From positions 1 to 64,000 of the forward strand of contig JAOALB010000180.1 in the NCBI GenBank assembly GCA_025331125.1: a stretch of DNA of 64,000 nucleotides, read 5' to 3'. Of the stretch, positions 57,892-64,000 are shown in pieces. This stretch comes from Mycogone perniciosa (lineage: Eukaryota > Ascomycota > Sordariomycetes > Hypocreales > Hypocreaceae). The position numbers and the translations under genes were made by a program. The stretch's first letter is position 1. Each line of letters starts with the position of its first letter. A model generated the notes under the pieces. The model was given only the letters and a program-made list of their open reading frames with translations, made no database searches and was not told the DNA's origin.

Positions 57892-58665
57892 TGTTAATGA
57901 GATGCTATTGCTTAAAAATATGTATTCAATTAGTGAAGACGATTGTGTTTTTGTCGTCTTCCCAGCTGTCTCAAGTATGAAGGAAGCAAGGCGGGGGGCA
58001 TGAAACTCTCGACTCTGGCTCAAGCACGGAGTACCCTGTACATGAGCAAAGCGGAAAATGTAACGTCCCGTTTTGGGCTTCGGTTATTTATTTATTTTAA
58101 CCCTTTTCTACCTCCAGATCCATACAAAATGATAGGTTCTTGAAGTGATTTGTATTGAAATTCTCCTCTTCTGCTTTAGGCTCGTGATGAATCTAAGTGG
58201 GGGTCACCGCTTGCTCCATGTCTCCTTGCTGTCTGCCGCCTCAAATGGACCACAATCCATGACCCAACCTCCTCAGCTCGGATAGTGCGGAGTGCTTCAT
58301 ACAGTGTAGTAATACCTACAGAGTACTCCGTACGGAGTACGGAGTACATACAAAAGCGGCTGTGATGTAACGTCGAATATGACCCCCAACCCCCCACAGC
58401 ACTGTGGGATAAATGGGGAAACCGCGGGGTTGATGCGGGGTTGAATCTTGACGAGAGACGATTGGTGATGATGGGAGACATTCAGCTTCAAAAATACAGG
58501 TATCAACAGTTGATGAACCATGATGTGTGCAGATTCCAAACAGGTAGGCATAGCTATGGTCAAGTGAATCGTCTTCAATTATTCTATATCAGCAGCTCTA
58601 TTCTAATAATCCCAGCCCGGATCACCCCATACCCCCTCATAGCTTCATTGCTTCTCCAACTTCTC
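57892..58665. other. Intergenic: GH3 promoter and monooxygenase 3' flank
   Basis: Contains the 18-base palindrome listed separately. C runs occur at 58382-58396 and just before 58666. No gene is supported. Confidence 0.55.
58323..58347. repeat. Perfect 18-base palindrome of the dispersed motif plus a third half-unit
   Basis: GTACTCCGTACGGAGTAC (58323-58340) is a perfect palindrome made of the motif and its reverse complement. It is followed directly by another GGAGTAC. Confidence 0.9.
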
Positions 58666-59920
58666 TTAAGCCCCCCCTTCGGGGCCTTCTGCTGGCGGTG
58701 GCCCCATGGCGGACATCATATCAGCAAACGCTTGGGCGCCATTGCCCGAGAAAAGCATATTCGAGTTGTTCCAAGTCTCCTCTGCAGCCTGAGAGGTGCG
58801 GGCATACATCTTCTGGTCAAATTCCGATACCAGGGGCAGCATGAGACGCTGGAACTCTGATGGGTCCTGTGTCTGCTCCCATGCTCTCGCAATGGCGTCA
58901 GAAAGTTCGAGTGAATCCCACCGCCAGGTTCACGCCTTCGCCTGCCCACGGCATCATCAAGTGTGCCGCATCGCCGACCAGCGCGAGGCCAGACTGAGCT
59001 TCCCACCTGTGTCCAATGGGAAGCATGTATAATGGTTTGGGCTCCGAAGTCTGAATGGCATTGTCAGGAATGGCGGCGCTGTCGTCGACGGCAGCGCAGA
59101 TCAGATCATGGATCTTTTTGTCCCATGAGCCGAATAGCGCCGGGTCACCGATCAGCTTCTGCTTCAACTGCTCCGCGTTCAGACCTGCCGGGGATTTGTG
59201 GAATGGTGCTTCATCGTCAGACCGAACACCGACGTATAGTCGAATGGAATCCTGAACACCACGGTGGGTAGTGATGACTTTATTATCACCAAGGATGAAA
59301 CACGATCCACTGCCAACCAAAGTGGCTAGCTCCGGATACCGCGTTGTAGCATTGCAGATATCTAGAGTTAGATATTGAATACCGCCGTAATGTGGCTGGA
59401 GGTCTGTAAGACGATTTCGGACCTTGGACCAGGCACCATCTGCGCCGATGACGAAGTCATGCTCAACTGTCCCATGAGATCCAAAGTCCAGGGCGACCTT
59501 GCCGCTAGGCGTTCGTGTTACAGACCAGAGCTTGTGTCCCCACCTGATGCTCTCGGGGGAGTTGTGAGAAAGGAGAAGATGATTGAGAGAGTTTCGCGCA
59601 ATCTCCGGTCGTTGCCCAGATCCTCCATTATCGGCGTGGGTGATTTTGCCGTCCATGTTTCTTACGATGAGCTCCTCGCTACAGACGTCTGTGAATTTTT
59701 GGAACTCCTCCCATAGCCCACAGCCACGGATGGCGGCGAGGCCCGATTCTTCATGAAGGTCCAGCATACCAGATGGTGTGGTGAGTGCAGCATCAACGGG
59801 CTTGTCGCGAAGCTCATAAATGGTAAATGGGACACCACGCTTGTGGAGGAGAACACCAATGCATAGGCCAGATGGCCCGCCGCCAACGATAGCGATGCTG
59901 GGTAGAGAGTTGGTAGACAT
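58666..59920 (-). pseudogene. TetX-like class A flavin monooxygenase gene with a frameshift
   Basis: A FAD-dependent aromatic-hydroxylase-type monooxygenase resembling TetX-like enzymes. The start at 59920 gives MSTNSLPSIAIVGGGPSG (an in-frame upstream extension to 59989 exists). Motifs are GGGPSGLCIGVLL (FAD), TTPSGMLDLHEESG, RPEIARNSL, FVIGADGAWSKVR and LALVGDAAHLMMPWAGEGVNLA (second FAD motif). Right after GEGVNLA the frame breaks at about 58919-58922. The expected A-M-W-D-S needs two bases that are missing, and the 58898 stop follows. From 58920 the other frame resumes exactly in register (WDSLELSDAIARAWEQ, then EFDQKMYARTSQAAEE) and ends at 58666. A two-base deletion explains everything. 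It is either a recent pseudogene or a sequence error. Intact length would be about 419 aa. No intron fits the gap. Confidence 0.82.
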
Positions 59921-60655
59921 GATGCCAAAGAGGCCTATATGAGTGCGTATCCGAGTGGGCGAAGAAAGGGACTTCTGTGGCTGGAACACGTCTCACTTCG
60001 GCCTGATGAGATCTGATGTTTGGGTTTATCTTGATGGTATAAGGTTGCGATGTTGGGCAAAAACAAGAGCTATGACTGTCACAGGTAGAGGGCTCTATAT
60101 AAACGAACGGCAGCTAATGGTTTATATACTATCAGTCTGGATGGACGGAGGAGTCATCAACCGTGTCTGTGCCAGCGTGGCGATTGCTCGGTCGCGAGAC
60201 AGAAGCCGTTAGCTGCCATCTCGATAGATCAGCGGACATGGCTTCTCTCCCCGTTCTGACTATCTCGGAGGTTGTGGAGACTTCGTCTAACATGCATCAC
60301 CAAACAGTACGGAGTAAAGAGTGGCGAAGTTGTCCAAGGTGCCGAAAACAGTGGAACCCACGTGATCTCGGTCTTCTGTTCGGTTTCTCGGGCCCGAGGC
60401 TGCGGCGTCTGGATTAATGTCGGAGAACCGAACTTAGCCCTCGTCACGAAGCATCTTTACGTAGTATTATACTCCATATTCGGATGTAGACCCTTGCAGA
60501 GCGCAGCTGTATATATATCGAGGATCCTCATGTAGAATTGGGTATGTATCGTGAACCTATTTGCCAAAGACACTGGTCCCTTTTGCAAAACTCCTCAGCT
60601 GCTGGAATTTGGAAGAGACAGACAGTAATTAGCTGCGCTTCATCCATCCCACTTC
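59921..60655. other. Divergent promoter region
   Basis: Lies between the broken monooxygenase and the methyltransferase. TACGGAGTA is at about 60307-60315. No gene is supported. Confidence 0.55.
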
Positions 60656-61543
60656 ATGGCCCCAGCTCACACCATGATAGCTACGACTGCTCGCCGTGTA
60701 CACTTCTCAAGCGGTTTCTCGCTGAAAAGCCTAGCTCGAACAATGTCGTCAGCTACCAACCAGAGTAAGGATTGGTCTGCCGCGCAGTACCTCAAATTCG
60801 TCCAACAGCGCACTCGACCATCACGAGACCTTGTCGCCCAAATCCCCCTGGAATCTCCCAAACGCATTGTCGATGTTGGCTGTGGGCCAGGTAACTCAAC
60901 CGAGGTGCTTGTGGCCAAATGGCCTGACGCGCAAATCTCGGGCATCGACTCCTCGCCCAACATGATTGAGACTGCACGCAAAACCCTCCCGCACGTGCAA
61001 TTCACTATTGCCGATCTCGACACATACACGCCGGAGGAGCCTCTAGATCTCATCTTCTCCAGCGCCGTCCTCCAATGGGTGAATTACGACACCCGCATTG
61101 CCACAATGAAGCGACTGATTGGGCTCCTGAGGCCCGGAGGCGTGATGGCGATTCAAATCCCGGACACCTTCATGGCGAAAACTCATGAATCCATGCGTGT
61201 TGTGTCCGAACAAGGCCCTTGGGCAGAAACATTGCGGCCTCTGCAGCCTTCTCTTGGCCCGTTTCAAACGCCTCAGGAGCTTTATGACGAGCTAAAGCCC
61301 CTGTGCTCATCCGTTGACGTTTGGCATACGTACTACCACCACTCTCTAAGCAGTCACGAGGAGATTGTAGAGTGGGTAAAGGGAACCGGATTGAGACGCT
61401 TCGTTGATCCGCTCAGTCCCGAAGAAAGAGAGGGATACTTGGCTGCGTATTTGCAACGACTGAAGGACATCTGTCCTACATCTGTTGATGGAACGGTTTT
61501 AATGCGATATCCGCGTCTATTTATGGTTGCTGTCCGTGCTTGA
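60656..61543 (+). CDS. Trans-aconitate 2-methyltransferase-like SAM enzyme, 295 aa
   Basis: A class I S-adenosylmethionine methyltransferase of the trans-aconitate methyltransferase type, which methylates trans-aconitate, a spontaneous inhibitor of the citrate cycle. It is one exon. Motif I is VDVGCGPGNSTEVL (about 72-85), followed by ISGIDSSPNMIETAR (acidic loop), IADLDTY, LDLIFSSAVLQWV and LRPGGVMAIQIPD. The C-terminal half has family-type blocks (HEIV-like SSHEEIVEWVKGTGLRRF). The first 30 residues (IATTARRVHFSSGFSLKSLAR) are basic and Ser-rich and could be a mitochondrial presequence. An ATG at residue 30 (MSSATNQSKDW) gives the compact form. Dual targeting by alternative starts is conceivable but not shown. 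Confidence 0.88.
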   Translation: MAPAHTMIATTARRVHFSSGFSLKSLARTMSSATNQSKDWSAAQYLKFVQQRTRPSRDLVAQIPLESPKRIVDVGCGPGNSTEVLVAKWPDAQISGIDSSPNMIETARKTLPHVQFTIADLDTYTPEEPLDLIFSSAVLQWVNYDTRIATMKRLIGLLRPGGVMAIQIPDTFMAKTHESMRVVSEQGPWAETLRPLQPSLGPFQTPQELYDELKPLCSSVDVWHTYYHHSLSSHEEIVEWVKGTGLRRFVDPLSPEEREGYLAAYLQRLKDICPTSVDGTVLMRYPRLFMVAVRA

Positions 61544-61621
61544 GGCTCGGAAGGCGGCTATTTTATGCGTCAATATGGTAGTAATACAGTATACATGAGG
61601 TCTGCAGTAGACTGGGCGGCG

Positions 61622-63168
61622 CTACACTTTAGCCAACAGAGATCGGTTTATTCGAAACCTCGCAAAGAATGCGAGACCTGTCGCCGCGAGTGCCATTGAG
61701 CCTGCGTAAGTGATGGCTGGTCGGAAAGCTTGGAAACCCTTCTCCGTACCACCATAAGCCTCGAGAATATATCCAGCGATCGGGGCCCCCTGTTTGCGGC
61801 ATTTATCGTCAGCGCGGTGTACCGCACAGAGCAATGCTTGCTGTCAAAGACTTACCATCATGTAGCCACCGCCCCAGCCCGTGACAATCATGGCCATCGC
61901 TACGGACACTCGTTGCGAGCCAAACACATTGCCAACCACTGTGGGCATTGTGGAGAAAAACCCTCCGTTGGCCGCGCCGTTAATCACCACGAAGCTTGCC
62001 AGTGGAGCGAGTGTTGTGGACAGCGGCCAAAGCGCCAACATGCTGATCGAGTTCAAGGCTAGAGAGAGGAGAAGCGTGTTGAGCGCTCCGAGCTTGTCAC
62101 ATAGGAGACCGCAGAAAATTCTCCCCACGGCCGATGAGAAGTTGAAGCCCGCCAGAAGACCAGCTCCCGTGGATGGCGAGAGACCAATTGATCGACTGTA
62201 AAGCGGTATGAAGAAAGGGGGCACCAGCAGGGGAAAGCAAGCAATGGCTCCAGTGAGGAAAATGACAACAAAACCGATGTTCTTGAACAGTCGCCTACAA
62301 TCCAGGTTAGCCAGCTGTCATCTGTCGCGTTCCCCTTTCGCATCTCACCATTCGACAAAGACAGGCGTTTTGAGGGGCGACCGTTCCTTGATAAACCATG
62401 CGGCAGGGAGACCAGTGAGGAGAGTCAAAAGTCCGAGGACTCGGTATGTCCATGCTGCTCCTAGGCGTTGAATCAATGCGTCCAGCATAAAGCTCGTGAC
62501 TGCTCCTCCAAAACCGCCCCCTGCAAAGACAATGCCATTCGCCAGGCCCCTCTTCCGGCTGAAATACTGTGCTGGCGTTGCAGACACGGTCATGAAGCAT
62601 AGGCTAATTCCAACACCTGGGATGAAGCCGCTGGTGAAGAACAGGGCTGGGAGACTGCCTAAGGCAAAGCTGCTCAGAATCTCAGAGAGGCCGAGCAGAA
62701 ATATGCCCAACATGGCAGTTTTTTGCGCGCCAATAGCTCGGATGACGCGAGCATTCACAATGGCCAGGAAGGAGATGAAGGCAATGGCCAATGAACCAAT
62801 ATAGGACAATATCGCAGGGGATGCGAGACCTTTCTCAGCCAGTGCACCCTGAATCACGCCCCAACTGTAACTGGTGCCCACAAACTACAGAAACGTGAGT
62901 GTCAACATGATTCGTTCTCTTCACAAAGTAGAGATGCCGTCGGTATACACACCCACCACGTTACGACTGCGCAGCCTCCGACCACGGCCCACCCATATCC
63001 TCCATCTGGGACAGTCGAGTCTGCTAGGCGTGAGGCTTCAAGCACGGCATCCGTTGAATTGGGGTCGCTGGTGTTGCCCGAGTCATCATGAATCTGGTTG
63101 TGCCGCGAGTAGTCGGTGCGAACGGAGATGTCATGAAGTTCCACTGCCGTGGTAGTCGAAGTCGCCAT
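61622..63168 (-). CDS. MFS monocarboxylate-transporter-type permease, 452 aa
   Basis: A second MCT-type major facilitator. Four exons: 63168-62953, 62884-62349, 62294-61856 and 61789-61622; the sum is 1359 bases. A polar N-terminus of about 52 residues precedes the signature TVPDGGYGWAVVGG. Then come GTSYSWGVIQGALAEKG, ISLCFMTVSATPAQYFSRKRGLANG (the conserved loop after helix 4), PLLVPPFFIPLYSRSIGLS and GYMMGAPIAGYILEAYGG (spliced across the last intron). About 12 helices are present. It converges on the methyltransferase with only 78 bases between stop codons, so the 3' ends probably overlap. A functional pairing (export or import of an organic acid such as aconitate or its ester) is speculation. 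Confidence 0.9.
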
Positions 63169-63871
63169 GATGTCTCCAAAACGGGCTTCGGCCCGATAAT
63201 CCCACGTATTACAGATTGATCAAAGATTGATACAGGAATGTGGGGTTTTGAAAGGTTTATATCATGATCTTTACGTCCTGAATTGGCCGCTAAAGAGAAA
63301 TCCTATGGTGTACATGATTGGTAATTAGACTTGACAAACATCCACATATTTGATGGAATGACAACTCGGATTCTTCACTACGCGCGCCCTACGATGACAT
63401 GACATGGGGAGCTACTCCGTACACATTGTACGAGCTTAGGGATCCACGCCGATGAAATCCGCACTTAGTGAACTTTTATGCTTGCGCCATCCACTCTAAG
63501 CCTACCCTGTGCTCAGCCAAGAGCCCGGACCAGGTAATAAATGTGAAATTGCCTTGGTTACGGAGTACATAGCTGTTGAATACATGTATCTACTCGTAGT
63601 ATACTAGTAATTGATCAAAGTGCCCCTTGGCGTTGTGCCCGAACTACCGATATCGCTCGGTGAGCTTTGCCGAGGTGAACAAACACTCTCATCTTCATCA
63701 ACGCCATGAAATATGCAAGAGATTTGACAGTCATGCAATTAATAACCTCTATTGCAATGAGGCCGCATCTGTGCAGCTAACCAATAACTAGTATGTACAG
63801 GAACTTGTAATAAAACGCTGTGGACGGACGCTCGTAAGTGCTTTCTAATCAAACGCTGCTGAATTGGACTT
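63169..63871. other. Intergenic: MFS promoter and dioxygenase 3' flank
   Basis: TACTCCGTA lies near 63413-63421 and TACGGAGTA near 63561. No gene is supported. Confidence 0.5.
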
Positions 63872-64000
63872 TTAGCCCTCAAATGGAGTCTCATATGGCC
63901 TCTCTGCTTGGGGCGTGATGCGAGCGAGATGCCGTCTCTGTCCGGTCTCCCAGTCAACAAGCGCGCTGTGTTGAGTAACCCGATTGTCCCAAACAACGAC
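63872..64000 (-). CDS. TauD/TfdA-type 2-oxoglutarate dioxygenase, C-terminal end (partial)
   Basis: The last 42 codons of a gene that runs off the right edge, on the minus strand, stop codon at 63874-63872. The sequence VVWDNRVTQHSALVDWE, then RRHLARITPQAERPYETPFEG, matches the C-terminal block of fungal TauD/TfdA Fe(II)/2-oxoglutarate dioxygenases. The His in TQHSA is the third iron ligand and the following Arg-rich HLARIT contains the oxoglutarate-binding Arg. Such enzymes hydroxylate sulfonates, phenoxyacids or related small acids. The substrate cannot be told from this fragment. Confidence 0.75.
   Translation of the reverse strand, partial: VVVWDNRVTQHSALVDWETGQRRHLARITPQAERPYETPFEG

Noticed and set aside
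59921..59989. Upstream in-frame start (MFQPQKSLSS) for the flavin monooxygenase
   Set aside because: The ATG at 59920 places the FAD motif at the usual distance from the N-terminus; the extension is probably leader.

Overview
This is genomic DNA of a filamentous ascomycete, most likely a Sordariomycete and probably Hypocreales. The evidence is the short spliceosomal introns of about 50-125 bases (GTAAGT-like donors, CTGAC/CTAAC branch sites), the Sch9 and COPI beta-prime orthologues, and the typical fungal enzyme and transporter set. Genus is not resolved. There is no operon structure, and no rRNA, CRISPR array or convincing tRNA. About twenty protein genes were rebuilt exon by exon, and their reading frames close exactly across the introns.

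Layout. 0-9 kb is a housekeeping block: a glucose-6-phosphate isomerase cut off by a 75-base C tract at the window start, the AGC kinase Sch9, and the COPI subunit Sec27. 9-20 kb holds a small GPI-anchored protein, a chitin deacetylase with two chitin-binding modules, a siderophore transporter with an SreA-type GATA site upstream, and an unrecognised 216-aa protein. 20.2-22.0 kb carries a diverged direct repeat, each copy containing a small three-exon gene of unknown family. 22-35 kb holds a monocarboxylate-type transporter, a calpain-like protein whose catalytic Cys is Ser, a GH75 chitosanase and an MDR-family oxidoreductase. 35-50 kb holds a D-aminoacylase, a large flavoprotein, a GIT1-like transporter, a 1090-aa FUSC/ArAE-type membrane protein and a protoglobin. 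51-64 kb holds a GH20 hexosaminidase, a PTH11-type receptor gene broken by one stop codon, a NagZ-type GH3 glucosaminidase, a TetX-like flavin monooxygenase broken by a frameshift, a trans-aconitate-type methyltransferase, a second monocarboxylate-type transporter, and the last exon of a TauD-type dioxygenase at the right edge.

How the genes work together. Chitin deacetylase, GH75 chitosanase, GH20 hexosaminidase and GH3 glucosaminidase together cover chitin/chitosan turnover down to monomers. GH3 NagZ-type activity and D-aminoacylase also fit bacterial-wall recycling, but that is inference. The most interesting unexplained signals are the duplicated small genes, the Ser-for-Cys calpain, and a 9-base motif (TACTCCGTA / TACGGAGTA) scattered tens of times through intergenic DNA and some introns, sometimes as perfect palindromes.
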